Shown: positions 51,445 through 60,840, counted from the stretch's first letter. The stretch is 64,000 bases of DNA from CAYRJD01 sp965205925 (GCA_965205925.1 OZ242183.1:744001-808000), one strand, 5' to 3'. Numbers and translations are program-made. Notes: generated by a model not told the origin, from the letters alone.

Positions 51445-52677
51445 GTGGCAAGGCGCGGGCGCAAGGACGACCCAGTTGTCTCTGCGAAAGCAAGTGCACC
51501 TGAATCAACAGGTCAATCCGGTTCAACCGGCTCACAAGTAACCGACGAACAAGTAGCAGCCGCGGTTGGAGCTGTGATCGACCCGGAGCTGCGACGCCCG
51601 TTAGCGCAGATGGGCATGCTGCGAGCTGCGGCAGTAGCTGGCCGAGCGGTCCAAGTGCTGATTGCCTTGCCAGCGTCAGACTGGCCAGTCGTTGAGCAGC
51701 TACAAGATGCCGTAAAGACCGCCGTAACGGCTTTAGGTGGCATCACCGACGTCGCCATTGAACTAACCGTTATGGACGAACACGAGCAGGCCACCCTTCG
51801 TTCGCAGCTAATCGGAGATCCAGCAGCCACGGCCGGCGAGCAAACAGCTCACGGCCATGCCGAAGGCCGCGCAGTGCCTTTCGCTGAGCCTGGCAATAGC
51901 ACCCGAGTGCTTCTGATTGCCAGCGGCAAAGGCGGGGTTGGTAAATCCAGCGTTACGGTCAACCTGGCTATTGCGCTTGCTCAGCTAGGACAGCGAACAG
52001 CGGTGGTGGATGCCGATGTGTGGGGATTTTCTATCCCGCGAATGTTGGGCGTGCCAAGACCGCCGGTGGTAATCGACCAGATGGTGGTGCCGGTAGAGGC
52101 CCACGGCGTGCGCTGTATTTCGATGGGCTTTTTTGCTCGTGAGGATCAACCGGTTATCTGGCGAGGCCCGATGCTGCATAAAGCTCTAGAACAGTTTCTG
52201 ACTGATGTTTACTGGGATGAGCCAGATTATTTGCTGGTGGATTTGCCGCCAGGTACGGGCGACATCTCACTATCGCTGGCGCAGTTTTTACCTCGCTCAG
52301 AACTGATCGTGGTCACCACACCACAACCGGCTGCTCAAAAAGTGGCACAACGAGCGGCATATATGGGTAGTCGCGTCAACCTGCAGGTACGAGCAGTCAT
52401 AGAAAACATGAGCTGGTTTAGCGGCGATGACGGTAAGCACTACGACATCTTCGGTTCTGGCGGTGGTGCCGCATTGGCGGCTGAGCTGGAGGTGCCGCTA
52501 TTGGGTCAGATACCACTAGTGCCCGCGTTGCGAGAAGGCGGCGATGTAGGTGAACCGATTGTGGTGTCAGATCCGACCAGCGAGGCCGCCGAAGTCTTTA
52601 ACGAAATAGCCCGACTGCTAACCGAGGAATACCTGCCGACCAGGCGCTACAGCGAGGGATTGAAGCTCCAAGCGTGA
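51445..52677 (+). CDS. mrp: Mrp/NBP35-family Fe-S carrier ATPase
   Basis: 410 residues. An N-terminal MIP18/DUF59 domain (VTDEQVAAAVGAVIDPELRRPLAQMGML) is followed by a deviant Walker A P-loop, LIASGKGGVGKSSVTVNLA, then VVDADVWGFSIPRMLG and DYLLVDLPPGTGDISLSLAQ. The CxxC cluster-binding pair of many Mrp proteins is not evident; the ENMSWF segment stands there. It probably assembles or carries Fe-S clusters. GTG start; the stop overlaps selO. Confidence 0.9.
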   Translation: MARRGRKDDPVVSAKASAPESTGQSGSTGSQVTDEQVAAAVGAVIDPELRRPLAQMGMLRAAAVAGRAVQVLIALPASDWPVVEQLQDAVKTAVTALGGITDVAIELTVMDEHEQATLRSQLIGDPAATAGEQTAHGHAEGRAVPFAEPGNSTRVLLIASGKGGVGKSSVTVNLAIALAQLGQRTAVVDADVWGFSIPRMLGVPRPPVVIDQMVVPVEAHGVRCISMGFFAREDQPVIWRGPMLHKALEQFLTDVYWDEPDYLLVDLPPGTGDISLSLAQFLPRSELIVVTTPQPAAQKVAQRAAYMGSRVNLQVRAVIENMSWFSGDDGKHYDIFGSGGGAALAAELEVPLLGQIPLVPALREGGDVGEPIVVSDPTSEAAEVFNEIARLLTEEYLPTRRYSEGLKLQA

Positions 52678-54290
52678 GACACATGAAACAACTGTCGGAG
52701 TTAGAAATCCTCAGTCGCTTTGTGGATGTTTTACCCGCCGACAGCGAATCCTCAAACACCCGCCGTCAGGTATCAGACGCTTGTTATTCCCGTGTTGCAC
52801 CGACACCGGTCAGCCAACCGCGCCTATTAGCACATAGCCCAGAGATAGCCGAGCAACTAGGCATTGCAGCAAGCGAAATTGAGACCGCAGAGTTTGCAGA
52901 GGTTTTTGGTGGCAATCGTTTGCTAACTGGAATGGATCCATATGCCGCTTGTTACGGAGGGCATCAGTTTGGTCACTGGGCAGGGCAACTCGGCGATGGC
53001 CGAGCAATCGCACTCGGCGAACTAGTTGACATCCACGGCCAATCGCAAACCTTGCAGCTCAAAGGTGCAGGCCCGACTCCTTATTCACGCACTGCTGACG
53101 GCTTGGCTGTGCTTCGTTCTTCATTGCGAGAGTTTTTGTGCAGTGAAGCCATGGCGCATCTGGGTGTGCCAACCACGCGTGCACTGAGCCTGGTGTCAAC
53201 CGGGGATCAAGTCATGCGCGACATGTTTTATGACGGCCATCCCGCACTGGAGCCGGGTGCGGTGGTTTGCCGGGTAGCACCGTCGTTTGTTCGGTTCGGC
53301 AGCTTCCAACTAGCAGCAGCACGTGGCGATAGTGACACGCTGAAGAAGCTGGCCGACTTTGTACTGACGGAACATTTCGCCCACTTGATTGATGAGCGTC
53401 AACCAGTTGCGGCGATGTTTGCCGAAGTGGTGCGCCTGACCGCTGAGCTAGTGGTGCACTGGCTGCGAGTGGGTTTTGTGCATGGCGTGCTTAACACCGA
53501 CAACATGTCGATCCTGGGACTGACGATCGATTATGGCCCATACGGCTGGCTAGACGACTATGACCCCAACTGGACTCCCAACACGACAGACGCAGCTAAC
53601 CGGCGCTATCGGTTCGGACATCAGCCACAAGTAACGCATTGGAATCTGATCCAGCTAGCGAATGCTTTACATCCGTTAGTGGGAGAAACCGAACCACTGC
53701 AGGCTGCGATGGATCAGTTCGTGCCGCAGTTTGAGAGCGGTTGGAGTCAGATGATGGCCGCCAAGCTGGGGTTACCCAGCCTGACAGCAGCCGTTGATGC
53801 GCAGTTAGCCCAGGAGGCGCTGTCGGTATTGCAGCTAACAGAGACGGACATGACTATCTTCTGGCGCCGTTTGGCCGATGTGAATACTGCTGAGGATGAC
53901 TCGCAATTAGCTGATGGAGCTCAAGCACACGGTCGCACTGAGCCGCTGTACGAAGCGCACTACAAGCCAGCAGAGATCACAGACTCGCATCGCAGCGCTA
54001 TCGACACCTTTGGCGGGCACTATGCCGCTCGCATGCGCGTCATAGGCATAGACGATCAAGCCCGCCGCGCGGCTATGAACTTGGTCAATCCCAAATATGT
54101 ACTGCGAAACTACTTAGCGCAACAAGCCATAGATCTTGCTCACAGTGGGGACATGTCATTGACGCTGGATTTGCTTGACGTGATGCGTCACCCCTATGAC
54201 GAGCAACCGCAATATGAGCACCACGCCGGATTGCGTCCGGACTGGGCGCGCACGAAGGCTGGCTGCTCACAGCTTTCATGTAGTTCTTAA
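52674..54290 (+). CDS. selO: Protein adenylyltransferase SelO (YdiU/UPF0061)
   Basis: 538 residues of the SelO pseudokinase family, which AMPylates proteins in E. coli. Conserved pieces: NRLLTGMDPYAACYGGHQFGHWAGQLGDGRA, LQLKGAGPTPYSRTADGLAVLRSSLREFLCSEAM, the NTDNMSILGLTIDYGPYGWLDDYD metal-binding region, and the C-terminal CSS end (LSCSS), where animal orthologues carry selenocysteine. Coupled to mrp by GTGA; ATG 52683 is an alternative start. Confidence 0.93.
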   Translation: MRHMKQLSELEILSRFVDVLPADSESSNTRRQVSDACYSRVAPTPVSQPRLLAHSPEIAEQLGIAASEIETAEFAEVFGGNRLLTGMDPYAACYGGHQFGHWAGQLGDGRAIALGELVDIHGQSQTLQLKGAGPTPYSRTADGLAVLRSSLREFLCSEAMAHLGVPTTRALSLVSTGDQVMRDMFYDGHPALEPGAVVCRVAPSFVRFGSFQLAAARGDSDTLKKLADFVLTEHFAHLIDERQPVAAMFAEVVRLTAELVVHWLRVGFVHGVLNTDNMSILGLTIDYGPYGWLDDYDPNWTPNTTDAANRRYRFGHQPQVTHWNLIQLANALHPLVGETEPLQAAMDQFVPQFESGWSQMMAAKLGLPSLTAAVDAQLAQEALSVLQLTETDMTIFWRRLADVNTAEDDSQLADGAQAHGRTEPLYEAHYKPAEITDSHRSAIDTFGGHYAARMRVIGIDDQARRAAMNLVNPKYVLRNYLAQQAIDLAHSGDMSLTLDLLDVMRHPYDEQPQYEHHAGLRPDWARTKAGCSQLSCSS

Positions 54291-54396
54291 TTCTCTAGCA
54301 TCATGCAATTGCCCGTAGCCTGCCGCAAACCAGGCAATAATCTGCAGGATCCGATATCTGCAAACCCTGCCTCTCATAGAAACAGGAGCACCGTAA

Positions 54397-54627
54397 GTGG
54401 AAATTCGCATAGGCGTTGTCAACGTGGCGCGAGAAATACACATCGAAGTGGAAGATGACGATGCCAAGGCAATAGCCCAGGCAATAGAAGGCGCTTCGGC
54501 AGGCAAAGAAAAAGTGCTGTGGGTAGATGACAAGAACGGCCGACGCGTTGCAGTGCCCGCGGACAAGCTGGCCTATGTGGACATAGGACCGAGCGGTGAG
54601 CGCCGCGTTGGTTTCGCAGGCACCTAG
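54397..54627 (+). CDS. DUF3107 family protein
   Basis: 76 residues: MEIRIGVVNVAREIHIEVEDDD, LWVDDKNGRRVAVPADKLAYVDIG, matching the short actinobacterial DUF3107 family of unknown function. GTG start after aggagcacc. The 106-bp leader upstream contains no other gene; a weak ttgccc ... aataat promoter-like pair is visible at about 54307-54336. Confidence 0.85.
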   Translation: MEIRIGVVNVAREIHIEVEDDDAKAIAQAIEGASAGKEKVLWVDDKNGRRVAVPADKLAYVDIGPSGERRVGFAGT

Positions 54628-54680
54628 ACACGCTTTTGCGCACCTGGCTGATAATCGTTAGCTAGGTAAGGGTTGACGCA

Positions 54681-56270
54681 ATGTCTTTAGCGAGAGATCT
54701 TTTAGCGCTTGGCCCACCGCTAAGCACTCGCCAGATTAAGCATCTACGGCGGTTGGTGTCGTGGTGGACGCTGCTGGCGGATCTGTCGTTTTCGGACCTA
54801 CTGCTGTTTTTAAGGGCGACAAAAGACGGCACCGAGCGTTTCGTTATTTACGACCAGGTTCGAGCAAGCACTGGTCGAACCCTTTATCGCGACGACTATG
54901 TGGGCGTGGAAGTGTCGGGCGAAGAACGGCCTTTCGTGGCAGCTGCGTTTAGGGAGGGCCGGATTCAAACCGGTGAGGTGCGATTGGTGCCGACAAGAGC
55001 CCAAGCGCATGTGACATCCATTCCAGTGCTGTGCGACGGAAAGGTGGTGGCAGCGTTGAGCCGCGAGGTGTCACCCGATCTGATGGAACATCTGGGCGAA
55101 GGCAGCCTTGAGCGCAACTATTTGCAAACCTTTGCTGCACTCGCAGACATGGTTGCCACCGGTGACTTTCCTTACCCCGCGCCAGGTTTACCGTTTGGCA
55201 AGGTTCTAGGCAAAGGTGCGCACGGTTTGGATCTTGAGCACGAAGAACTGCCGCGTGTGGGTGACGGAATGCTTTTGGTGAGCGATGACGACGTGGTGAC
55301 GTTTGCATCTCCCAATGCGATCAGCGCTATGCACCGGGTTGGTTTTGTTGGCGATATCGAGGGTAAACGCTTAGACGAGATCGGTCTGGCCGAAGACGAG
55401 CTGAGCCTGCCGAGACCGCGCTCATCGCCCGTTACCACTGAGGTTGAGCGCTATGACGCGGTCGTGGAGGTGGTTGCATTGCCGCTGCAAAACGTGAGCA
55501 ACGAGTTTCCAATGCGCGAACAGCAATGGCTGGGTGCTCTGGTGTTGTTGCGCGATGTGACGGCGCTGCGCCAGCGTGATCAACTGCTGTTGTCAAAAGA
55601 TCGCACTATTTCTGAGATTCATCACCGAGTAAAGAACAACTTGCAGACTATTTCTTCGCTGCTGCGCATTCAGGCGCGGAGGTTGAGCTCCGATGAGGCC
55701 AGCCAAGCCCTGCAGGAGTCGATCAGACGTATTGGTGCTATCGCGCTGGTGCATGAGGCGCTATCTACAGAGGCAGGAGATGACGTTGATTTCTGTGGTG
55801 TAGCGCATGTGTTGGCCGACACGATGCGGCACAGCCTTACATCCAATGAGTTACCGGTCGATTTTGTGGTGCGATGCACGGTGGACAAGGTGTCGACCGA
55901 GGTAGTAACTCCGCTGGCGGTGGTGCTAAATGAGTTGCTACAAAATGCAGTGGATCATGCTTACCCGCAGGCATGGGCGCCTCAGGATGCTGAGCACGAA
56001 GTTTCGCAAGGTGCACAACAACTAAGGATGGTCGAGGTAGATATTGACCAACCGAACCCGAATCTGTTACGGCTGGCTGTGCGTGACGATGGCGTGGGTT
56101 TACCCGAAGGATTCGACATCGATAAGACGCAAGGGCTAGGCATTTCAATCATGCGAGCGCTGACGACAACGGATCTAGGCGGGACGATTACTTACAGTCG
56201 CCGACAGCCTGGTCCAGGCTCGGTGGTGTTAGTGGAGGTGCCATTGGAACGTCCCGAGACGAGCGATTAG
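54681..56270 (+). CDS. pdtaS: PdtaS-like HisKA_2 sensor histidine kinase
   Basis: 529 residues, no membrane segment. N-terminal GAF-like domain (about 1-150), a PAS-like domain (about 190-300), then the HisKA_2 dimerisation domain with the phospho-acceptor in ISEIHHRVKNNLQTISSLLRIQARR near residue 315, and an HATPase with VVLNELLQNAVDHAY, RDDGVGLPEGFD and GLGISIMRAL. PdtaS signals to the antiterminator PdtaR in actinobacteria; no pdtaR is in the window. The 3' end overlaps the convergent WhiB gene by 4 bp. Confidence 0.92.
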   Translation: MSLARDLLALGPPLSTRQIKHLRRLVSWWTLLADLSFSDLLLFLRATKDGTERFVIYDQVRASTGRTLYRDDYVGVEVSGEERPFVAAAFREGRIQTGEVRLVPTRAQAHVTSIPVLCDGKVVAALSREVSPDLMEHLGEGSLERNYLQTFAALADMVATGDFPYPAPGLPFGKVLGKGAHGLDLEHEELPRVGDGMLLVSDDDVVTFASPNAISAMHRVGFVGDIEGKRLDEIGLAEDELSLPRPRSSPVTTEVERYDAVVEVVALPLQNVSNEFPMREQQWLGALVLLRDVTALRQRDQLLLSKDRTISEIHHRVKNNLQTISSLLRIQARRLSSDEASQALQESIRRIGAIALVHEALSTEAGDDVDFCGVAHVLADTMRHSLTSNELPVDFVVRCTVDKVSTEVVTPLAVVLNELLQNAVDHAYPQAWAPQDAEHEVSQGAQQLRMVEVDIDQPNPNLLRLAVRDDGVGLPEGFDIDKTQGLGISIMRALTTTDLGGTITYSRRQPGPGSVVLVEVPLERPETSD

Positions 56271-56635
56271 CTCCCAGGCAGCAGCTCTCCAAGCTGACTC
56301 TCTAGCTGAGCACCGTGCTTTTTCGCGCGGCTTGCCTCTAGTCGCTTGGTGCGTGCTCGTTGACGGCGCATTACTCGGCGCTCTTCTTCGGAGTGCCCGC
56401 CCCAAACACCGGAGTCTTGATTGGTTACCAGTGCAAACTCAAGACACACTTTTTGCACAGTGCATTTGGAGCACAGAATCTTGGCTGCTTTGATTTGGCT
56501 GAGTGCGTTGCCAGTTGTACCGATAGGGAAGAAGCTGTCAGGGTCAGTGTTGCGACAGTTAGCCGCTGCACGCCAGAGGCCACTCTCAAACAGCAGAGTG
56601 GCTTTTGTGCTCACAGTGTGCTCACCGCTACTCAT
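56267..56635 (-). CDS. WhiB-family Fe-S transcriptional regulator
   Basis: 122 residues. The four cluster-ligand cysteines are Cys27, Cys55, Cys58 and Cys64 (CX27CX2CX5C), followed by the GVWGG turn (SGVWGGHSEEERR) and a basic tail (RRQRARTKRLEASRAKKHG) for DNA contact. WhiB proteins occur essentially only in actinobacteria and their phages. The subtype cannot be assigned safely. A perfect 19-bp tandem duplication lies upstream (56731-56768). Confidence 0.95.
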   Translation of the reverse strand: MSSGEHTVSTKATLLFESGLWRAAANCRNTDPDSFFPIGTTGNALSQIKAAKILCSKCTVQKVCLEFALVTNQDSGVWGGHSEEERRVMRRQRARTKRLEASRAKKHGAQLESQLGELLPGS

Positions 56636-56730
56636 CTGGTTCGCTGCTCACTTGGATCAACTCGTTGGGGATTTTATCCATCGCGCCGAAGGCTATGCGC
56701 AGCACGTTGATCTCAACACACCTTCACAAC

Positions 56731-56768
56731 GCGCTGCGGCAGTGATAGCGCGCTGCGGCAGTGATAGC
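56731..56768 (-). repeat. Perfect 19-bp tandem duplication upstream of the WhiB gene
   Basis: gcgctgcggcagtgatagc occurs at 56731-56749 and 56750-56768 in the 144-bp gap between the WhiB gene start (56635) and the lipid-kinase stop (56780). It could lie in the WhiB gene promoter or simply be slippage. Confidence 0.9.
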
Positions 56769-56779
56769 CGCGGCCAGTT

Positions 56780-57781
56780 TCACGGGATTACCACAGGCAG
56801 TATGCGGGGACGATGTGCGAACCGTAAGGACTTTGTCTTGCCGAGATACTCCCCGTCGATTTGATAGCCGATCTGGTTACCGGATTGTTTGCCGGAGCTG
56901 GCTCGCTCCGCGGCACAAATCGCCAGTTCAGTGAGATCGTCGACTCTGTGTAGCACGGTGCTATCTAGCTGGCTCAGATCGTCAGAGATTTTTAATGCAC
57001 TCGCTAACGCCTTTGCTACCACGCTTGCTTTGGTTGTTCGCAAGGCAAAGACCGACAGGCCGTTTTGCAGATTGGCTGCCGGAGCGATAGAGAGTGGGCG
57101 CGAACCTAGATACGTGTAGGGGTCTGTGTTCAGAACCACAGTGAATGAGCTGGTGATGCCGGCTGCGGTTTCTACGCTGTCTGCGTCGTCAGGTCTGGCA
57201 GTGTTGTGAAAGATCGTCATCTTGGTATTGCGATGCTCAGAACGCAGCCAGGTTTCAACGGCGGCAAGCATGTAGAGCGGGTGTGCTAGATAACGCTTCA
57301 GTTTTGGTCTGCGTTCAACACGATTCACAACCGCTGCGTCAAACCCAATCCCGCAGTGAAAAAGGAAAAACCGTCCGCTTGCGACCGCACCAGTACCAGG
57401 CGTAGCTTCGCCTAGGCCGATCAGTTCAACGCGGCCTTCATCAAGCGCGTCGCAGATAGTTGTTGTGGCTACCAGAGGATCGTCGTCGGTTCCGATCGTG
57501 CGAGCAAACACGTTGGTTGAACCACCTGGCAAGGCCGCCATGACACACTTTGTGCCAGCTAGCCCGTTAGCTACCTCGTTCAGCGTGCCGTCGCCGCCGA
57601 GCACTATTACTGCGTCAATGCCCGATCTGGCAGCGGTTTGCGCTAAACGTGAGGCATGACTGCGGCGCTGTGTTAGCGCAAGTTCGACTTCGTAGCGGTC
57701 GTTTAGCAGCGTTTTGATTAAAACGCGAGTACGCGCGGTGACCGACGTAGCGGTCGCATTGGCTAATAGCAGCACGCGCAT
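56780..57781 (-). CDS. Diacylglycerol/lipid kinase family protein
   Basis: About 333 residues. The DAGK catalytic motif GGDGTLNEVANGL is at 62-74 and PGGSTNVFARTIG follows near 83. The C-terminal beta domain shows FHCGIGFDAAVVNRVE. Such enzymes phosphorylate diacylglycerol, sphingosine-like or polyprenyl lipids; the substrate is unknown. ATG 57781 (MRVLLLANATA) starts the first strand; the frame extends to 57910 but would overlap the divergent etfB. Confidence 0.87.
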   Translation of the reverse strand: MRVLLLANATATSVTARTRVLIKTLLNDRYEVELALTQRRSHASRLAQTAARSGIDAVIVLGGDGTLNEVANGLAGTKCVMAALPGGSTNVFARTIGTDDDPLVATTTICDALDEGRVELIGLGEATPGTGAVASGRFFLFHCGIGFDAAVVNRVERRPKLKRYLAHPLYMLAAVETWLRSEHRNTKMTIFHNTARPDDADSVETAAGITSSFTVVLNTDPYTYLGSRPLSIAPAANLQNGLSVFALRTTKASVVAKALASALKISDDLSQLDSTVLHRVDDLTELAICAAERASSGKQSGNQIGYQIDGEYLGKTKSLRFAHRPRILPVVIP

Positions 57782-57840
57782 TAGCGCCAGTTTGCCCGCG
57801 CAATTTGGCCTTGGCCCAAACATTGGGCAGACTGCCAAAC

Positions 57841-58620
57841 GTGAAAATCGTGGTATGCGTAAAACAGATTCCAGATCCGGCTGTGCCGGGTGAGTTGAAC
57901 CCTGAGACAAACACTCTCAAACGAGACGAAAAACCCGTCATTGATGAGTCTGACATGTACGGAGTGGAGATGGCGTTGCAGTTGGCGGAGGCAACGGGCG
58001 GCGGAACCGTGTCACTGGTGTCAATGGCTCCACGCAGCGAAACTGCCGGCTTGCGAACCGCTTTAGCAATGGGTGCCGAAGACGCCGTGCTGGTGAGCGA
58101 CGATGCCTTAGCGGGCAGCGATGCGTTGAGCACAGCAAAGGTGTTAGCCGCGGCGATCTCATCCATGGACGCAGACCTGGTGTTAGCCGGAGTTGAATCC
58201 AGCGATGGTTACACCGGCACAGTGCCGGAAATGATCGCTGGTGTAATGGCGTTGCCATCGATCACTTTTGCCAAGCACATCGAGATCGAAGGTGACAGCG
58301 TGAAGGTGCAGCGCCAGACCGAAGCTGGTTACGACGATGTTCAGTGCACGCTGCCAGCGGTGGTTGCGGTAACGGCAGGCGTGGTGGAGCCGAGATATCC
58401 CTCCTTTAAAGGAATCATGTCTGCTAAGAAAAAGACGGTCGACGAAAAGACTCTGGGCGATTTAGGAATAGCTGCGGGTGATGTAGGCGCAGCCGGTGCT
58501 CGTTTGTCAACGGTGGATGTCACTCAAGCCGAAGAACGTCAAGCGGGTGAGATCATCACTGATGAGGGTGAGGGCCATCTCAACATTGTTGAGAAGCTCG
58601 CCGAGCTCAAGATCGTTTAG
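57841..58620 (+). CDS. etfB: Electron transfer flavoprotein beta subunit
   Basis: About 259 residues. VKIVVCVKQIPDP at the N-terminus, DMYGVEMALQLAE, the AMP-binding segment GVESSDGYTGTVPEMIAGVMALPSITF and LPAVVAVTAGVVEPRYPSFKGIMSAKKK. It binds AMP and, with EtfA, carries electrons from acyl-CoA dehydrogenases to the quinone pool. GTG 57841 fits the family start. EtfA follows after 23 bp. Confidence 0.95.
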   Translation: MKIVVCVKQIPDPAVPGELNPETNTLKRDEKPVIDESDMYGVEMALQLAEATGGGTVSLVSMAPRSETAGLRTALAMGAEDAVLVSDDALAGSDALSTAKVLAAAISSMDADLVLAGVESSDGYTGTVPEMIAGVMALPSITFAKHIEIEGDSVKVQRQTEAGYDDVQCTLPAVVAVTAGVVEPRYPSFKGIMSAKKKTVDEKTLGDLGIAAGDVGAAGARLSTVDVTQAEERQAGEIITDEGEGHLNIVEKLAELKIV

Positions 58621-58643
58621 TCCGAACACAGAAAGCAAGAGAA

Positions 58644-59609
58644 ATGACGCTCAACAAGATTTTGATATTCGCTGAAGGCGACACAGACGGCCCTTCAACA
58701 TTCACTTTGGAGATGGCAACCAAGGCCCGCTCACTAGCTACAGCGGTGGAAGCGTTCACCGTTGGCCACGGCCAAGAGATGGCGGGGGCCCTAGGCGCAC
58801 ATGGAGTGACGGTGGTTCATGATGCCGGCGCGGTTGGGGAGCGGCTCGTTGGCCCGCATGCAGCAGCGGCTTTGCAGGCACATTTGGCAGCCGACTATGC
58901 CGATGCGGTGTTTTTTGGTCAAACCACCGACGGGCGTGACACCGCCGCCAGGTTGTCTGTGCTGTTGGATCAGCCGGTAATGACCAACAACGTGGGAGTG
59001 GAGCTGTCGGACGACGGCAAGCTGGTCGTGGAAGAGCCGATCTTCGGTGGCGTAAAGAACATCTTCACGAAATGGGTGTCTGATGGGACAGCGATTGCGT
59101 TGTTCAGGCCGAAGAGCTTTGAACCCGAGCCAAGCGGCGGGGAAGCAGCCGAGGTGCGTAGTGCCGCTACCGCTGACGCTGGCGTAGCCGGCAGTGCGGT
59201 GGTTACCGGACGACACGAAGAAGAACGCTCCGGACCGCAGCTAGATGATGCTGCGGTGGTGGTATCAGGTGGCCGTGGCTTGGGCAGCCCTGAGGCTTAT
59301 GCGATGGTTGAAGAGTTGGCGGGTTTGTTGGGTGCGGCAGCGGGTGCGTCAAGAGCCATCGTGGATGCCGGATGGGTGCCGTATTCCCTGCAGGTTGGCC
59401 AGACTGGCAAGGTTGTGAAGCCGAGCGTGTATATAGCTTGCGGTATTTCTGGAGCGACGCAGCACCTGGTAGGGATGAAGGGTTCGAAGAATATTATTGC
59501 TATCAACAAGGATGCGGAGGCACCGATATTCGGTGTTTCAGACCTTGGTATCGTGGGTGATGTGCACAAGGTGTTGCCGGCGTTGATTGAGGCACTAAAG
59601 GCTCGATAA
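58644..59609 (+). CDS. etfA: Electron transfer flavoprotein alpha subunit
   Basis: 321 residues. The C-terminal FAD-binding signature is intact: VVSGGRGLGSPEAY, GASRAIVDAGWVPYSLQVGQTGKVVKPSVYIACGISGATQHLVGMKGSKNIIAINKDAEAPIF, and the final LGIVGDVHKVLPALIEAL. It forms the FAD-binding heterodimer with EtfB and serves the acyl-CoA oxidation suggested by other genes here. Confidence 0.96.
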   Translation: MTLNKILIFAEGDTDGPSTFTLEMATKARSLATAVEAFTVGHGQEMAGALGAHGVTVVHDAGAVGERLVGPHAAAALQAHLAADYADAVFFGQTTDGRDTAARLSVLLDQPVMTNNVGVELSDDGKLVVEEPIFGGVKNIFTKWVSDGTAIALFRPKSFEPEPSGGEAAEVRSAATADAGVAGSAVVTGRHEEERSGPQLDDAAVVVSGGRGLGSPEAYAMVEELAGLLGAAAGASRAIVDAGWVPYSLQVGQTGKVVKPSVYIACGISGATQHLVGMKGSKNIIAINKDAEAPIFGVSDLGIVGDVHKVLPALIEALKAR

Positions 59610-59654
59610 CCGTTTTTCCAGCTGCAAAACCTCACTACAGGTAGGCCATATTCC

Positions 59655-60815
59655 ATGTCACTTGAAGAAACCATTCGTAGAATTGCTGGTGATCCTTTGC
59701 CTGAAAACGAAGAAGTGGCAAAATTTCGAGTGATCGGGCCGATTCTCGAAGAACTGGGCTGGGATGTCCGCAATCTCAAGGGCAATTTAGAAGTTGAGTT
59801 CGAGCGAACAGTTGGTCCTGGGAAAGGTGCAAAGCAGGCAGGTAGATCAGATATTGCTCTTATGAGAATCACGAGAGGCAAGAATGAGTGTGTTTGCCTT
59901 GTTGAAGCCAAAGCACCTAGTAAGCGCCTAGACGATCACGTTGACCAACTCGTCAGTTATGCGTTTCATGAAGGTGTGGATCTATGTGTGCTTACAAATG
60001 CGCAAGACTGGTGGCTGTACTTGCCACTTGAGAAGAGGCCATTTCCTGAACGGAGATTTGCGAGCTTGAGCCTCAAAGGTCCTCCTGGACAGCTGGCTGA
60101 TGAACTAGAGCAGTTTTTGGGAAGAGAGAATGTTCTGAACGGAAAAGCAGAGATTCAAGCCAAGAGAAGACTTAAGGCGCTTAAGGATGTTGAGTCTTTG
60201 AATGTTGAACTACCAAACATCTGGAACAAAATGCTAAGTGGCCCAGATCAAGACCTGGTTGAGCTAATTACTCGAAGAGTCTCTGCGGAAATTGATCTTA
60301 GCCCGTCTCCAGACCAGATCAAAGCGCTGCTGCAAGGTGAGGTACTTCCAAGCTTGCCGATTCAGTCTGAGCGGGAACAGGGAGCTTCTAATGCGAGTAA
60401 GTATCCCAAAACAAAGCCCAAGTTGCCTGCGGTGCCTTTGCCTACCGAGCAGAAAGCGCGTAGCACAAATAGGTTCCCTAAGCCGGGGTATTTTGTTTTT
60501 GAGGGTGTGAGGTATGAGGTAAGCAGTTGGGCAGCACTTTGGCTCAAGACTTGTGAGATTATGGCTCAAAGATATGGAGAGCGGCTAACTAATATCTTGG
60601 AAGAAAACTGGAAGAAGGGAAAGCCAAAAATATCTACTTTGGAAGATAGTTTTGCTCGCTCAAAAAGAGTGCCCAACTCGCCGTTCTGGGCTGACACGGA
60701 TGTGGGTGGGCATGAGACTTTTGAATTCCTCGGAGAGTTACTGGAAGCTACGGGGCACAATATGTCAGACTTGCTTATTTATGACAAAGCAGGACAACTC
60801 ATAACAACCGACTAG
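59655..60815 (+). CDS. Stand-alone type I restriction HsdR N-terminal-like nuclease domain protein
   Basis: 386 residues. The N-terminal ~150 residues resemble the HSDR_N/PD-(D/E)xK fold: FRVIGPILEELGWDV, then Asp in GRSDIALM and the ExK in CLVEAKAP, followed by QLVSYAFHEGVDLCVLTNAQDWWLY. A helical middle region follows, and a C-terminal domain with FVFEGVRYEVSSWAALWLKTCEIM of a kind I have seen attached to restriction-related proteins. No helicase, HsdM or HsdS is nearby. Base composition is markedly AT-rich (35% GC in 60181-60240, against 53% in 59521-59580) and Arg codons AGA/AGG are frequent, which suggests horizontal acquisition. Activity is unproven. Confidence 0.7.
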   Translation: MSLEETIRRIAGDPLPENEEVAKFRVIGPILEELGWDVRNLKGNLEVEFERTVGPGKGAKQAGRSDIALMRITRGKNECVCLVEAKAPSKRLDDHVDQLVSYAFHEGVDLCVLTNAQDWWLYLPLEKRPFPERRFASLSLKGPPGQLADELEQFLGRENVLNGKAEIQAKRRLKALKDVESLNVELPNIWNKMLSGPDQDLVELITRRVSAEIDLSPSPDQIKALLQGEVLPSLPIQSEREQGASNASKYPKTKPKLPAVPLPTEQKARSTNRFPKPGYFVFEGVRYEVSSWAALWLKTCEIMAQRYGERLTNILEENWKKGKPKISTLEDSFARSKRVPNSPFWADTDVGGHETFEFLGELLEATGHNMSDLLIYDKAGQLITTD

Positions 60816-60840
60816 GCCTCTCAGCTAGGTTCCGTGAACC

